DNA of 64,000 nt from CAYWOS01 sp964459985 (GCA_964459985.1 CAYWOS010000008.1:1-64000); one strand, 5' to 3'. Shown: positions 16,594 to 26,308, counted from the first letter of the stretch. Program-made: numbers and translations. The notes: generated by a model not told the origin, from the letters alone.

Positions 16594-16626
16594 CAATATT
16601 ATATTCGCTATAATATTGTATGTCAA
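16594..16626 (-). promoter_or_regulatory. Perfect-consensus promoter with overlapping palindromic operator (padR)
   Basis: On the minus strand TTGACA (16621-16626), 17 bases and TATAAT (16598-16603) match the sigma-A consensus completely. A perfect inverted repeat CAATATTATA/TATAATATTG (16594-16603 with 16609-16618, 5-base spacer) covers the -10 and most of the spacer, as expected for an operator that blocks polymerase. Confidence 0.8.
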
Positions 16627-16759
16627 TACTTTTCGGAAGATTTTGCGGCGGAAATTTTCGCGCGGGGCAAACCGTCCGACCGGGATCGGGCGGCAGTCCG
16701 ACCGGCAATGCGAACGATATGATCAATCAACGAAAAAGCGCGAAAAATCGCGTTCGGTG

Positions 16760-16788
16760 ATGACATTCGTCCGAATATCGGGTATACT
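16760..16788 (+). promoter_or_regulatory. Promoter of fucI
   Basis: ATGACA (16760-16765), a 17-base spacer and TATACT (16783-16788) lie about 65 bases upstream of the fucI start. No clear operator or regulator gene is adjacent. Confidence 0.6.
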
Positions 16789-16851
16789 GTATAGGATCCG
16801 CGCAGGACAGCGCCGGCCATGACGAATATACGATCATCAAGGAGGATTCCC

Positions 16852-18621
16852 ATGCAATATCCGAAAATCGGCATCCGCCCCACCATCGACGGCAGACGCG
16901 GCGCGCTGCGCGTCCGCGAATCGCTCGAGGAACAAACCATGAACATGGCGCGCGCGGCGGCGCGGCTTTTTGAAGAAAACCTGCGCTATTCGGACGGCGC
17001 GCCGGTACAGGTTGTGATCGCCGACACCACCATCGGGCGCGTCGCCGAGGCCGCCGCCTGCGAGGAAAAGTTCCGGCGCGAGGGCGTCGCCGTGACGCTC
17101 ACCGTCACGCCCTGCTGGTGCTACGGCGCCGAAACGATGGACATGAACCGCACGACCATCAAGGGCGTGTGGGGCTTCAACGGCACCGAGCGCCCGGGCG
17201 CGGTGTATCTGGCGAGCGTGCTCGCCGCCCACGCGCAGAAGGGCTTGCCCGCCTTCGGCATTTACGGGCACGACGTGCAAAACGCCGACGATGCCTCCGT
17301 TCCCGCCGACGTTCGCGAAAAACTGTTGCGCTTCGGCCGCGCCGCCGTCGCCTGCGCGCAGATGCGCGGGAAAAGCTATCTGCAAATCGGCTCGATGTGC
17401 ATGGGCATCGCGGGATCGATCATCGACCACGCCTTCTTTGAAGATTATCTCGGGATGCGCGTCGAATCGGTGGACGAGGTCGAGGTGCTGCGACGCATGG
17501 ACGAGGGCATCTACGATCACGCCGAGTACGAACAGGCGATGCAATGGGTTCGCGAGAACTGCAAAGAGGGCTTCGACAAAAACCCGCCCGACCTGCGGCG
17601 CTCCCGCGAGCAAAAAGACAAAGACTGGGCGTTCACCGTCAAAACCTGCATGATCGTGCGCGATCTGATGCACGGCAATCAAAACCTCCCCGCCGGGTGC
17701 GAGGAGGAGGCGGTCGGGCACAACGCGATCGCCGCCGGTTTCCAGGGGCAGCGCCAGTGGACCGATCATTATCCCAACGCCGATTTCACCGAAGCGATGC
17801 TCAATTCCTCCTTCGACTGGCGCGGCGCGCGCGAGCCGAGCGTGCTGGCGACCGAAAACGACACGCTCAACGGCGTGAGCATGCTGATCATGAAATTGCT
17901 CACCGGCCGCCCGCAGATTTTCGCCGACGTGCGCACCTTCTGGAGCCAAAACGCGCTCAAGGCGGCGGCGGATTACGAACTGACCGGTCACGCCAAGGAC
18001 GCCGGCGGCTTCATCCATCTGATCAACTCGGGCGCGGCGTGTCTGGACGCTTCGGGCAAGGCAAAGGAGAACGGACAGCCCGCGATCAAGCGCTGGTGGG
18101 AGGTATCCGAAAAGGAACAAAAGGACATCCTCGCGGCGACCGAGTGGTGCTACGCCGATCTCGGGTATTTCAGGGGCGGCGGTTATTCCTCGCGCTTCCT
18201 GACGGCGTGCGAGATGCCCGTCACCATGATGCGTCTGAACCTTGTCAAAGGATTAGGCCCCGTCGTGCAGCTCGCCGAGGGCTGGACGGTCGATCTGCCC
18301 ACCGAGGTAAACGACATCCTCTGGAAGCGCACCGACTACACGTGGCCCTGCACATGGTTCGCGCCGCGCGTTACGGGCGAGGGCGCGTTCAAAAGCGCCT
18401 ACGACGTGATGAATTGCTGGGGCGCCAACCACGGCGCGATCAGCTGCGGGCACATCGGCGCGGACATCATCGCGCTGTGCAGCATGCTGCGCATCCCGGT
18501 GTGCATGCACAACGTGCCCGAGGAGGATATCTTCCGTCCCGCCGCGTGGAACGCCTTCGGCATGGACAAAGAGGGCGCGGACTATCGCGCCTGCGCCGCC
18601 TACGGCGCGCTGTATCGGTAA
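16852..18621 (+). CDS. fucI: L-fucose isomerase
   Basis: FucI converts L-fucose to L-fuculose (and often D-arabinose to D-ribulose) using Mn2+. The 589-residue length equals the family norm. Metal and acid-base residues can be placed: Glu335 in ATENDTLNG, Asp359 in FADVRTFW, and a late His in NHGAISCGH. The start at 16852 has AAGGAGG seven bases upstream; frames reaching 16819 lack such a site. No fuculose kinase, aldolase or fucose transporter is nearby, so it is a single-gene transcript and the rest of the pathway must lie elsewhere. Fucose use suggests a host-glycan or plant-glycan diet. Confidence 0.95.
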   Translation: MQYPKIGIRPTIDGRRGALRVRESLEEQTMNMARAAARLFEENLRYSDGAPVQVVIADTTIGRVAEAAACEEKFRREGVAVTLTVTPCWCYGAETMDMNRTTIKGVWGFNGTERPGAVYLASVLAAHAQKGLPAFGIYGHDVQNADDASVPADVREKLLRFGRAAVACAQMRGKSYLQIGSMCMGIAGSIIDHAFFEDYLGMRVESVDEVEVLRRMDEGIYDHAEYEQAMQWVRENCKEGFDKNPPDLRRSREQKDKDWAFTVKTCMIVRDLMHGNQNLPAGCEEEAVGHNAIAAGFQGQRQWTDHYPNADFTEAMLNSSFDWRGAREPSVLATENDTLNGVSMLIMKLLTGRPQIFADVRTFWSQNALKAAADYELTGHAKDAGGFIHLINSGAACLDASGKAKENGQPAIKRWWEVSEKEQKDILAATEWCYADLGYFRGGGYSSRFLTACEMPVTMMRLNLVKGLGPVVQLAEGWTVDLPTEVNDILWKRTDYTWPCTWFAPRVTGEGAFKSAYDVMNCWGANHGAISCGHIGADIIALCSMLRIPVCMHNVPEEDIFRPAAWNAFGMDKEGADYRACAAYGALYR

Positions 18622-18622
18622 A

Positions 18623-19030
18623 TCAGTCAATCAGCCCCGCCCGCGCCATCAATACGGGCGTAATATAGCCGTAGGTCAGGTTGTCGGGCAGCGCGTCGAA
18701 AAAGCCGATCTCCTTCATTTCGCTGCGCGGCAATTCGCCAAGCCGCCTGATGTCCGCGACGAACACCATGCCGTTGGAATTGCCGTGGTCGTCCTCCGCC
18801 CAATAGTCGAACGCCGGCGCGATATCGAAATCGACCGCGCCCGATTCCTCGTACAATTCGCGCTTCGCCGCCTCAAGCGGCGTTTCGCCCTTTTCGATAT
18901 GTCCGCCCTGCGTCTCCCACGTGTCGCGCTGCCTGTGGCGGCTGAGCATGATTTTTCCCTGATAGGTCGATAGAATCACGACGTATTTATACGTCCCGCG
19001 CGTGTTGAGATCGTAGGTGACGCACTGCAT
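18623..19030 (-). CDS. Nudix hydrolase
   Basis: The 135-residue protein has a complete Nudix box, beginning GGHIEKGETPLEAAKREL and ending YEESGA (about residues 41-65), the GX5EX7REUXEEXGU pattern whose Glu residues bind Mg2+. It hydrolyses a nucleoside diphosphate linked to another group. The substrate cannot be told. It converges on fucI with one base between the stops. The start at 19030 has GAGGGAG upstream. Confidence 0.9.
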   Translation of the reverse strand: MQCVTYDLNTRGTYKYVVILSTYQGKIMLSRHRQRDTWETQGGHIEKGETPLEAAKRELYEESGAVDFDIAPAFDYWAEDDHGNSNGMVFVADIRRLGELPRSEMKEIGFFDALPDNLTYGYITPVLMARAGLID

Positions 19031-19105
19031 GGCGGCTCTCCCTCGCTTTCGTTTTGCCTGATTATAGGACGATCGCGCCGATGTGTCAAACCATGCAAGA
19101 TTTCT

Positions 19106-19134
19106 TTGACAAATCCCGCGTTAACGGGTATAAT
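19106..19134 (+). promoter_or_regulatory. Perfect-consensus sigma-A promoter of ileS
   Basis: TTGACA (19106-19111), 17 bases and TATAAT (19129-19134). Transcription should start near 19141 and run into the T-box leader. Confidence 0.85.
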
Positions 19135-19140
19135 AAATTT

Positions 19141-19359
19141 TGATCACGGCAAAGACGGAGACGGACGGCGCATTCGGTCATCAGCGAGCCGACAGACGGT
19201 GCGAGATCGGCGGACGCGGGCGCGGTCGGATCACTCCCGAGCCTCCGCCCGAAGGGGCGGCGTTTCATCCCCGATAGAGGATGCGTAAGCGGGCGCTTCG
19301 CGCCAACTTGGGTGGTACCGCGGATTCGTCCGTCCCAATTCATTGGGGCGGATTTTTTT
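19141..19359 (+). ncRNA. T-box leader of ileS
   Basis: The leader contains the T-box core GGGTGGTACCGCGG (19310-19323) and a terminator TCCGTCCCAA/TTGGGGCGGA (19329-19338 with 19343-19352) followed by seven T residues. The expected isoleucine specifier ATC is at 19230-19232, six bases before GAGC. Uncharged tRNA-Ile should stabilise the antiterminator and allow ileS transcription. The gene identity supports the specifier assignment. Confidence 0.95.
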
Positions 19360-19375
19360 GACGGAGGGAAAGGCC

Positions 19376-22300
19376 ATGTACAAAAAGGTATCGACCGACA
19401 TGAACTTCGCCGCGCGCGAAAAGGAAATCCTGACATTCTGGAAAGAAAACGGCATCGTCGAAAAGAACTTGCATCTGCGCGACGGCGCCGAAACCTTCAC
19501 CTTCTTCGACGGCCCGCCGACGGCGAACGGCAAGCCGCACATCGGCCACGTCGAAACGCGCGCCATCAAGGATTTGATCCCGCGTTATCAGACCATGAAG
19601 GGCAAGAGCGTACTGCGAAAGGCGGGATGGGACACGCACGGGCTGCCCGTCGAGCTCGAGGTCGAGAAAAAGCTCGGGCTGGACGGCAAGCCGCAGATCG
19701 AGCGCTACGGTATCGAGCCGTTCATCAAGGAATGCAAACAAAGCGTGTGGAAATACCTCCACGAATGGGAGGATATGTCCGAACGCGTCGGCTACTGGGT
19801 CGATATGAATGACCCGTATGTCACCTATCACGATAACTACATCGAATCAGAATGGTGGAGCCTCAAAAAGATCTGGGAAAAGGGGCTGCTCTACAAGGGG
19901 CACAAGGTCGTGCCCTACTGCCCGCGCTGCGGCACGGCGCTGTCGAGCCACGAGGTGGCGCAGGGCTACAAGGCGGTCAAGGAGTATTCGGCATTCGTGA
20001 AATTCCGCGTGAAGGACGCGGAGGAATTGACCTACATCCTCGCGTGGACGACGACGCCGTGGACGCTGCCCAGCAACGTCGCGCTGTGCGTCAACGCCAA
20101 GGAGGATTACGTCGAGTTCGAGCTTGGCGGCGCGCGGAACATCATGGCCAAGGCGCTCGTCCCCGCCGTGTTTTCCGAAGAGGATCAAGCCGGCATGACG
20201 GTGATCCGCGACATGAAGGGCGCGGCGCTCGTCGGCACGGCTTACGAACCGCTCTTCCCGATGAAGAACCCGCCGCGCGAAAAGGCGTGGTACGTCGTGA
20301 GCGACGATTACGTCACGCTGACCGACGGTACCGGCGTCGTGCACATCGCCCCGGCGTTCGGCGAGGACGACGCGCGCGTCGGACGCGAGAACGGCCTGCC
20401 CTTCGTGCAGCTCGTCAACACGCAGGGACGGTTTATCGAGGACACGCCGTGGGAGGGCGCTTTCGTCAAGGACGCCGACGCGCCCATCATGGAGGATCTG
20501 AAGGCGCGCGGGCTGCTGCTCAAGAAAGCGCTCTACGAACACGAATATCCCTTCTGCTGGCGCTGCGACACGCCGCTGCTCTACTACGCGCGCCCGACGT
20601 GGTTCATCCGCATGACGAAGCTGCGCGACGAGCTGATCGCCAACAACCGCGCCATTCGCTGGTTCCCCGACAACATCAAGGACGGGCGCATGGGCAACTT
20701 CCTCGAAAACGTCGTGGACTGGGGGCTGTCGCGCGAGCGCTACTGGGGCACGCCGCTCCCCGTGTGGCAGTGCGAGGACGGGCACACGCACGTCGTGGGC
20801 AGCAAGCGGGAACTGTATGAGATGGCGGTCGGCGAGGTCGATCTGCCCGAATTGCACCGTCCCTACATCGATCAGGTGAAGATCAAGTGCCCCGAGTGCG
20901 GCAAGGAAATGACGCGCGTGAAGGAAGTCATCGACTGCTGGTACGATTCCGGCTCGATGCCCTTCGCGCAATGGCATTATCCGTTTGAAAACAAGGAAAT
21001 CTTCGAGCGGCGCTTCCCTGCCGATTTTATCTCGGAGGCCATCGACCAGACGCGCGGATGGTTCTACACCCTGATCGCCATCGGCACGCTGCTGTTCGGC
21101 CGCGCGCCCTTTGAAAACTGCATGGTGCTGGGGCTGGTGCAGGACAAGGACGGCCGCAAGATGAGCAAGCATATCGGCAACGTCGTCGATCCGAGCGTCG
21201 CGCTGGACAAGCAGGGCGCCGACGCCGTACGCTGGTATTTCTACACCGCCGGCGCGCCGTGGCTGCCCAGCCGTTATTCCGACGAGGCGGTCAGCGAGGG
21301 GCAGCGCAAGTTCATGAGCACGCTGTGGAACACCTACGCCTTCTTTATCCTCTACGCCGATATCGACGGCTTCGACCCCAAGAAACATCCGCTTGACAAG
21401 ACCGATCTGACGCTGATGGACAAATGGATTCTCTCGCGCCTGAACTCGACCGTCCGGACGGTCGACCGCTGCCTGACCGCCTACGCCGTGCCCGAGGCGG
21501 CGCGCGCGCTCCTGTCGCTGACCGACGATCTGTCCAACTGGTACGTCCGCCGCGGCCGCGAGCGGTTCTGGGGCAAGGGCATGGCGGGCGACAAGGAAGC
21601 GGCGTTCGCCACGCTGTACCACGTGCTGGAGACCGTGAGCCGCCTGATCGCGCCCTTCACGCCCTTCATGGCGGAAAGCATGTACCAGAATCTCGTGCGC
21701 TCGGTCGATGAAACCGCGCCCGTCAGCGTGCATCTGACCGATTTCCCCGTCTGCGACGAAAGCAGGATCGACGCCGATATCGAAGGGCAGATGGAAGCGC
21801 TCATCGGCGTCGTGCAGCTCGGCCGCGCCTGCCGCAATCTCGCCAATATGAAGGTGCGTCAGCCGGCGGCGGCGCTTTACGTGCGCGGCGCGAGTTTCGG
21901 CGAGGCATACGCCGCGCTCGCCGAGGATGAACTGAACGTCAAGGACGTTCGCTTCGTGACGGACGCCTCGGCGTTCACCGGCTACAAGCTCAAGCCGCAG
22001 ATGCGCACGCTGGGGCCCAAGTACGGCAAACTGCTCGGCAAGATCGCGCAGAAACTGCTTTCGATGGACGGCAACGCCGTCGTCACCGCCTTCGCGCGCG
22101 GCGAGAGCGTATCCTTCGACATCGACGGCGCGCCGGTCACACTTGAAAAGGACGACGTGCTGACCGAATCGATGCAGAAACCCGGCTTCATGGCGCAGGA
22201 GGATCGCGGCGTCATCGTCGCGCTCGACACCAACCTGACGGACGAACTGATCGAGGAAGGCTTCGCGCGCGAAATCATCTCGAAACTGCAAACCATGCGC

Positions 22301-22510
22301 AAGGACGCCGGCTACGACGTGACCGATCACATTCAGATCGCCGTAAACGCCGGCGACACGCTGACCGCGGCCGTCGAAAAGCGCCGCGGCATGGTGCTCG
22401 CCGCCGTGCTGGGCGATTTCATGACCGTCGGCGAGCCTGTCGAGGGCATGTACGCGCAGGAATGGGACGTGAACGGCGAAAAGGCGCTGATCGGTATCCG
22501 GCGGGCGTAA
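19376..22510 (+). CDS. ileS: Isoleucyl-tRNA synthetase, type 2
   Basis: The 1044-residue class I synthetase has FFDGPPTANGKPHIGHV (HIGH motif) near residue 43-60 and GRKMSKHIGN (KMSKS-type motif) near 597. The FFDGPPTANG form and the long C-terminal domain identify the IleRS2 (eukaryote-like, often mupirocin-resistant) group. It charges tRNA-Ile and edits valine through the CP1 domain (LAWTTTPWTLPSNVALC). The start at 19376 has GGAGGGAAAGG upstream and lies 16 bases past the T-box terminator. The resistance property is known for the group, not shown here. Confidence 0.97.
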   Translation: MYKKVSTDMNFAAREKEILTFWKENGIVEKNLHLRDGAETFTFFDGPPTANGKPHIGHVETRAIKDLIPRYQTMKGKSVLRKAGWDTHGLPVELEVEKKLGLDGKPQIERYGIEPFIKECKQSVWKYLHEWEDMSERVGYWVDMNDPYVTYHDNYIESEWWSLKKIWEKGLLYKGHKVVPYCPRCGTALSSHEVAQGYKAVKEYSAFVKFRVKDAEELTYILAWTTTPWTLPSNVALCVNAKEDYVEFELGGARNIMAKALVPAVFSEEDQAGMTVIRDMKGAALVGTAYEPLFPMKNPPREKAWYVVSDDYVTLTDGTGVVHIAPAFGEDDARVGRENGLPFVQLVNTQGRFIEDTPWEGAFVKDADAPIMEDLKARGLLLKKALYEHEYPFCWRCDTPLLYYARPTWFIRMTKLRDELIANNRAIRWFPDNIKDGRMGNFLENVVDWGLSRERYWGTPLPVWQCEDGHTHVVGSKRELYEMAVGEVDLPELHRPYIDQVKIKCPECGKEMTRVKEVIDCWYDSGSMPFAQWHYPFENKEIFERRFPADFISEAIDQTRGWFYTLIAIGTLLFGRAPFENCMVLGLVQDKDGRKMSKHIGNVVDPSVALDKQGADAVRWYFYTAGAPWLPSRYSDEAVSEGQRKFMSTLWNTYAFFILYADIDGFDPKKHPLDKTDLTLMDKWILSRLNSTVRTVDRCLTAYAVPEAARALLSLTDDLSNWYVRRGRERFWGKGMAGDKEAAFATLYHVLETVSRLIAPFTPFMAESMYQNLVRSVDETAPVSVHLTDFPVCDESRIDADIEGQMEALIGVVQLGRACRNLANMKVRQPAAALYVRGASFGEAYAALAEDELNVKDVRFVTDASAFTGYKLKPQMRTLGPKYGKLLGKIAQKLLSMDGNAVVTAFARGESVSFDIDGAPVTLEKDDVLTESMQKPGFMAQEDRGVIVALDTNLTDELIEEGFAREIISKLQTMRKDAGYDVTDHIQIAVNAGDTLTAAVEKRRGMVLAAVLGDFMTVGEPVEGMYAQEWDVNGEKALIGIRRA

Positions 22511-22571
22511 CGCTTCCGCCGCTCATCAGGATTCTCATGATCCGATACGCATACATAAAGGAGAAATGACC

Positions 22572-23975
22572 ATGTACGAATTCCCCATCGCGCCTTCGCC
22601 CGAGGCGGCGGGCGTATCCTCGAAAGGCCTCAACAAATATCTCGACGCGCTCGCGCAGTCGGGCGTGGAAGTGCATTCGCTCGTCATGCTGCGCGGCGGC
22701 GAGGTGGTGACCAAGATCAACTTCGCGCCGTACGACGATCGCACGCCGCACATCCTGTTCTCGCTCAGCAAATCCTTCTGCTCGGCGGCGGCGGGCTTCG
22801 CGGTGGCGGAAGGACTGCTCAAATGGGACGACAAAGTGATCGATATCCTGCCCGACAAAGCGCCTGAGCATCCGAGCGAAAACCTCAAAAAGGTCACGCT
22901 CGAATCGCTCCTGTGCATGGGCTCGGGGCTTGATCCGGCGTCGGACATGCATGACAGAAGCGAGCCGGACGACTGGGCGAAATTCGTTTTGTCCCATGAA
23001 GTTATGTACGAGCCGATGACGCGTTTCCATTACAACAGCCACGGGACGTATCTCGTTTCCTGCATGGTGCAGCGCGCGGCGGGCATGACCATCCGCGATT
23101 ACCTGATGCCGCGCCTGTTCGACAAGCTCGGCATTCCCAAGCCCGAGTGGGACATGTGCCCGATGGGCGTGTGCTGCGGCGGCTGGGGGCTGCATCTGTC
23201 CAGCGACAGCATCGCAAGGTTCGGCCAATGCCTGCTTGATCACGGCATGTGGCGCGGCGAGCGCGTGCTGCCGCAGGGCTGGGTCGAGCGCGCGACGAGC
23301 CGGCACATCGCCAACGGCGACGATCCCGACAGCGACTGGGCGCAGGGGTACGGCTACCAGTTCTGGCGCACGCGTTTCGGGCGTTATCGCGGCGACGGCA
23401 TGTTCGGGCAGATCTGCATGGTTGACGAAAAGCTCAACACCGTCGTGGCCATCACGGCGGGCGTGGAGGGCATGGCGGGCGAAATCCAGCTGCTGCACGA
23501 TTATCTCTTCCCCGCGATCGGCGGCGAGGCGGCGACGCCCGAGGAGCAGGCGGCGTATCGTGCGCGCGTCGGCGCGCTCGCCTACCCGTGGCCGACCGAC
23601 GACCGCAGCTCGCGCGCGCGGCTGGGCAAGTACATCAAGGAAAACGGCGATACGCTGACCATCGGCAGGCGCGACGACGTGCTCGCCGTCACGTTCGAGT
23701 CAAGCGAGAATCCCGGGCCGAAGGTCACTCACCTGTTCGGCCGCGCGCAGCCGGTCGAGCAGGCCATGCCCGCCGTTCCGCTCGCGCTGGGCGAAAGCAC
23801 CATCCGCTATCTCGGCGCGTTCGGCTGGCACGAGGGAACGCAGCATTTGCTCCTGCGCACGCCGGACGGCCCGTTCATGCTGCGCGCCCGCATCCGCTAC
23901 GACGACGAGGGGTTGACCGTCGAATCGGAGGGCGTCGGCATCCATCTGGACGGACGTTTTCTGCGCGAGGACTGA
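22572..23975 (+). CDS. Beta-lactamase-fold serine hydrolase (class C-like)
   Basis: The 467-residue protein belongs to the beta-lactamase/D-alanyl-D-alanine carboxypeptidase-like esterase family. The nucleophile motif is SLSK near residue 66 (LFSLSKSF) and the second motif is YNS (RFHYNSHGTYLVS) near residue 155. There is no signal peptide, so it is probably cytoplasmic and an esterase or amidase rather than a true beta-lactamase. Of two nearby ATG codons I choose 22572, eight bases after GGAG; the one at 22566 is too close. It follows ileS by 61 bases. Substrate unknown. Confidence 0.85.
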   Translation: MYEFPIAPSPEAAGVSSKGLNKYLDALAQSGVEVHSLVMLRGGEVVTKINFAPYDDRTPHILFSLSKSFCSAAAGFAVAEGLLKWDDKVIDILPDKAPEHPSENLKKVTLESLLCMGSGLDPASDMHDRSEPDDWAKFVLSHEVMYEPMTRFHYNSHGTYLVSCMVQRAAGMTIRDYLMPRLFDKLGIPKPEWDMCPMGVCCGGWGLHLSSDSIARFGQCLLDHGMWRGERVLPQGWVERATSRHIANGDDPDSDWAQGYGYQFWRTRFGRYRGDGMFGQICMVDEKLNTVVAITAGVEGMAGEIQLLHDYLFPAIGGEAATPEEQAAYRARVGALAYPWPTDDRSSRARLGKYIKENGDTLTIGRRDDVLAVTFESSENPGPKVTHLFGRAQPVEQAMPAVPLALGESTIRYLGAFGWHEGTQHLLLRTPDGPFMLRARIRYDDEGLTVESEGVGIHLDGRFLRED

Positions 23976-24086
23976 TCAATCACGCCGCGCACGGGCGCCC
24001 GGCAGCCGTGATAGGGACGGCGCGCCGGGCGTCCGCGCCGGACGTAAACCGGATAAGGAAAATTTACCGAATGCGCGGAAAAGCGG

Positions 24087-24115
24087 TTGACAAACCATGG
24101 GGGATGACGTATAAT
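24087..24115 (+). promoter_or_regulatory. Perfect-consensus promoter of the tRNA-Leu gene
   Basis: TTGACA (24087-24092), 17 bases and TATAAT (24110-24115), 26 bases before the tRNA 5' end. Confidence 0.85.
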
Positions 24116-24141
24116 CACTTCTGCTGTGCAAGCAGCACCGA

Positions 24142-24226
24142 GCGGTCGTGGCGGAATTGGCATACGCGCACGTTTGAGGGGCGTGTTCTTAACCGAGTAC
24201 GAGTTCAAGTCTCGTCGACCGCACCA
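24142..24226 (+). tRNA. tRNA-Leu (anticodon GAG)
   Basis: The 85-base gene has an acceptor stem GCGGTCG/CGACCGC, a discriminator A and an encoded CCA end. The anticodon stem CACGT/GCGTG frames the loop TTGAGGG, giving anticodon GAG (reads CUC and CUU). A 13-base variable arm, long as in class II tRNAs, and the T arm ACGAG-TTCAAGT-CTCGT follow. It is a single tRNA with its own promoter and a terminator. Confidence 0.96.
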
Positions 24227-24229
24227 TTT

Positions 24230-24274
24230 TTGAAGAAAGCCTTGAGAATCAAGCATTCTCAAGGCTTTCTTCAA
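24230..24274 (+). terminator. Very long perfect hairpin after tRNA-Leu
   Basis: A 19-bp perfect inverted repeat (24230-24248 with 24256-24274) has a 7-base loop, four bases after the tRNA CCA. There is no pure T-run, but the stem's 3' arm is pyrimidine-rich. It probably ends the tRNA transcript and may also protect its 3' end. Confidence 0.7.
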
Positions 24275-24337
24275 CCGTGGGCAACGCCGCCGGGAAGCGG
24301 CCGCCGTCCGCCGTACGACGCGCGAAAGGATATCATC

Positions 24338-25279
24338 ATGTTTGAAACGCTTCTCCGCGAGATCGCGCGGCATGATACCATTCTCCTACACAGGCACCTG
24401 AACCCCGACGGCGACGCGCTGGGCAGCCAGATCGGACTGAAGCATCTGATCGCCGACAACTTCCCGGGCAAGCGCGTCCTCATGGCGGGCGACGCCGCCG
24501 GGCGGTACGCCTTCATGCCCGACGCCGTGATGGACGACATCCCCGACGAAGCGTATCGCGGCGCGCTGGCGATCATTCTGGATACCTCCGCCCGCGCGCT
24601 GATCAGCGATCAAAGATGGATGAACGCGGCGGCGACGGCGCGCGTCGATCATCATCTGTTCGTCGAGCCAATCGCGCAAACCGAGGTGATCGATCCGGGC
24701 TTTGAAAGCTGCTGCGGCATGATCGCGGCGCTCGCGCTCGAAGCGGGGCTGCAGCTCTCCCCTGTCGCCGCCACGGCGCTCTATACCGGCATGGTGACCG
24801 ATACCGGGCGCTTCCGCTACGACAGCGTATCGCCGCGCACCTTTCGTCTGGCGGCGTTCCTGACCGAGCAGCCCGTCGATACCGGCACGATCTACCGCCG
24901 CCTGTACGCGGCGGATGTCGGGCAAATGCGGCTCCGCGCGCGCTTCACGCTCAAAATCGAACAGACCGCCCGCCGCGTCGCCTACATCTATACGACGCGC
25001 GAGGAACTCACGGCGCTGAACGCCGACGCCTTTGCGGTCTCGCGCGGCATGGTCGGGCTGATGGCGGATATCGAGGGCGTGAGCGTCTGGGTTAATTTCA
25101 CCGAATCGGAAGACGGCGTGCTGTGCGAGCTGCGCTCGAACCGGCACGATATCCATGCCGTCGCCGTAAAGTACGGCGGCGGCGGGCACGCGAAGGCAAG
25201 CGGCGCGACGGTCGAAAACCGCGAAACCGCCATGCGGATGCTTGCCGATCTCGACGAATTGAGCGGAGCGGACGAATGA
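24338..25279 (+). CDS. DHH-family phosphoesterase, NrnA-like (first of a pair)
   Basis: The 313-residue protein has the NrnA/Orn-like DHH-DHHA1 layout: HLNPDGDALGSQ near residue 20, RVDHHLF near 105, and DHHA1 motif YGGGGHAKASGA near 285. Relatives degrade 2-5-base oligoribonucleotides and dephosphorylate pAp, and some cleave pApA from cyclic-di-AMP. The start at 24338 has AAAGGA upstream. Its last four bases overlap the start of a second DHH gene, so the two are translated together. Which nucleotide it prefers cannot be read from the sequence. Confidence 0.9.
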   Translation: MFETLLREIARHDTILLHRHLNPDGDALGSQIGLKHLIADNFPGKRVLMAGDAAGRYAFMPDAVMDDIPDEAYRGALAIILDTSARALISDQRWMNAAATARVDHHLFVEPIAQTEVIDPGFESCCGMIAALALEAGLQLSPVAATALYTGMVTDTGRFRYDSVSPRTFRLAAFLTEQPVDTGTIYRRLYAADVGQMRLRARFTLKIEQTARRVAYIYTTREELTALNADAFAVSRGMVGLMADIEGVSVWVNFTESEDGVLCELRSNRHDIHAVAVKYGGGGHAKASGATVENRETAMRMLADLDELSGADE

Positions 25280-26259
25280 GCAAAACGATCATTGAAAAGG
25301 TGCTCGACAGGATCAGGGCTTATGACCACGTAATGCTGTTCCGCCACAAGCGGCCGGACGGCGACTGCGTGGGCGCGAGCATGGGCTTGCAGGGCATCCT
25401 GCGGCTTTCCTTCCCCGAAAAAGAAATTCTTTTGATCGACGGCGCGCGCCCGGAATACCTTGCGTTCCTCGGCGGGGACGACGCGCCCGTCGCCGAGAAT
25501 CGGTATGTCGGCGCGCTGGGCATCGTGCTGGATACCGCCTCCGTCGCGCGGATTTCCAACCCGAACTACGCGTTGTGCGGCGAAATCATCAAAATTGATC
25601 ATCACATCGACGTCGAACCGTACGGCGACGTGCAGTGGGTCGAGCCGGAGCGCTCCTCCTGCTGCGAAATGATCGCCGCGCTGTACGCCGCCTTCCGCGA
25701 TGAGCTCAAGATCGACAGCCGCGCCGCGACCTGCCTGTACGCCGGTATGGTCACCGATTCGGGCAGGTTCCGCTACGAGGGCGTGACGGGCGACACGCTG
25801 CGCCTCGCCGCCATGCTGCTGGATCAGGGCGTCGATACCGAGCGGCTGTACGCGCGCCTGTATCTCAAGGATTACGCGCTCCTGCGCTTTCAGGCGTACG
25901 TGTACGAACACGCGATCCGAACGGAAAACGGCGTCGTGTACATCGTGCTCCCGCTCGATACCCAGCGCGCGTTCGGTCTGTCCTTTGAGGATGCCGGCGC
26001 CGCCATTTCCTATCTGGACGCCGTCAAAGGCTGTCTGTGCTGGCTCAATTTCATCGAGGACCCGATGGACGACGGTTATCGCGTGCGCCTGCGCTCGCGC
26101 TTCGTCACAGTAGACGCGCTCGCCTCGCGCTATCGCGGCGGCGGACACGCCCGCGCAAGCGGCGCGACGGTATACGGACAGGACGAAATCGACGCGTTGG
26201 TCAAGGAGGCCGACGTGATCGTGAAACAATACAAGGAAACGCACGACGATTGGCTGTGA
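25276..26259 (+). CDS. DHH-family phosphoesterase, NrnA-like (second of a pair)
   Basis: The 327-residue paralog of the preceding gene keeps the metal motifs HKRPDGDCVGAS near residue 23, KIDHHID near 109 and YRGGGHARASGA near 295. The two differ through much of their length, so this is an old duplication rather than a recent one. ATGA overlap couples it to the first copy. The pair may form a heterodimer or divide substrates such as short RNAs and pAp. The stop is followed by a bidirectional terminator region facing the OB-repeat gene. Confidence 0.9.
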   Translation: MSKTIIEKVLDRIRAYDHVMLFRHKRPDGDCVGASMGLQGILRLSFPEKEILLIDGARPEYLAFLGGDDAPVAENRYVGALGIVLDTASVARISNPNYALCGEIIKIDHHIDVEPYGDVQWVEPERSSCCEMIAALYAAFRDELKIDSRAATCLYAGMVTDSGRFRYEGVTGDTLRLAAMLLDQGVDTERLYARLYLKDYALLRFQAYVYEHAIRTENGVVYIVLPLDTQRAFGLSFEDAGAAISYLDAVKGCLCWLNFIEDPMDDGYRVRLRSRFVTVDALASRYRGGGHARASGATVYGQDEIDALVKEADVIVKQYKETHDDWL

Positions 26260-26308
26260 AACGCCGTGCATCCGCTCATACGCCCGCCGTGCTGATAATT
26301 CGAGAAGC

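Noticed and set aside
19847..22330. Open frame of over 800 codons antisense to ileS
   Set aside because: ileS is unmistakable on the plus strand; the antisense product is His- and Arg-rich without motifs.
22572..23975. True beta-lactamase (antibiotic resistance)
   Set aside because: No signal peptide and only the general SxxK/YxN-type motifs of a broad esterase family.
23993..24034. GC-rich inverted repeat after the beta-lactamase-fold gene as a terminator
   Set aside because: The stem is imperfect, the loop is long and no T-run follows, so I did not list it as a feature.
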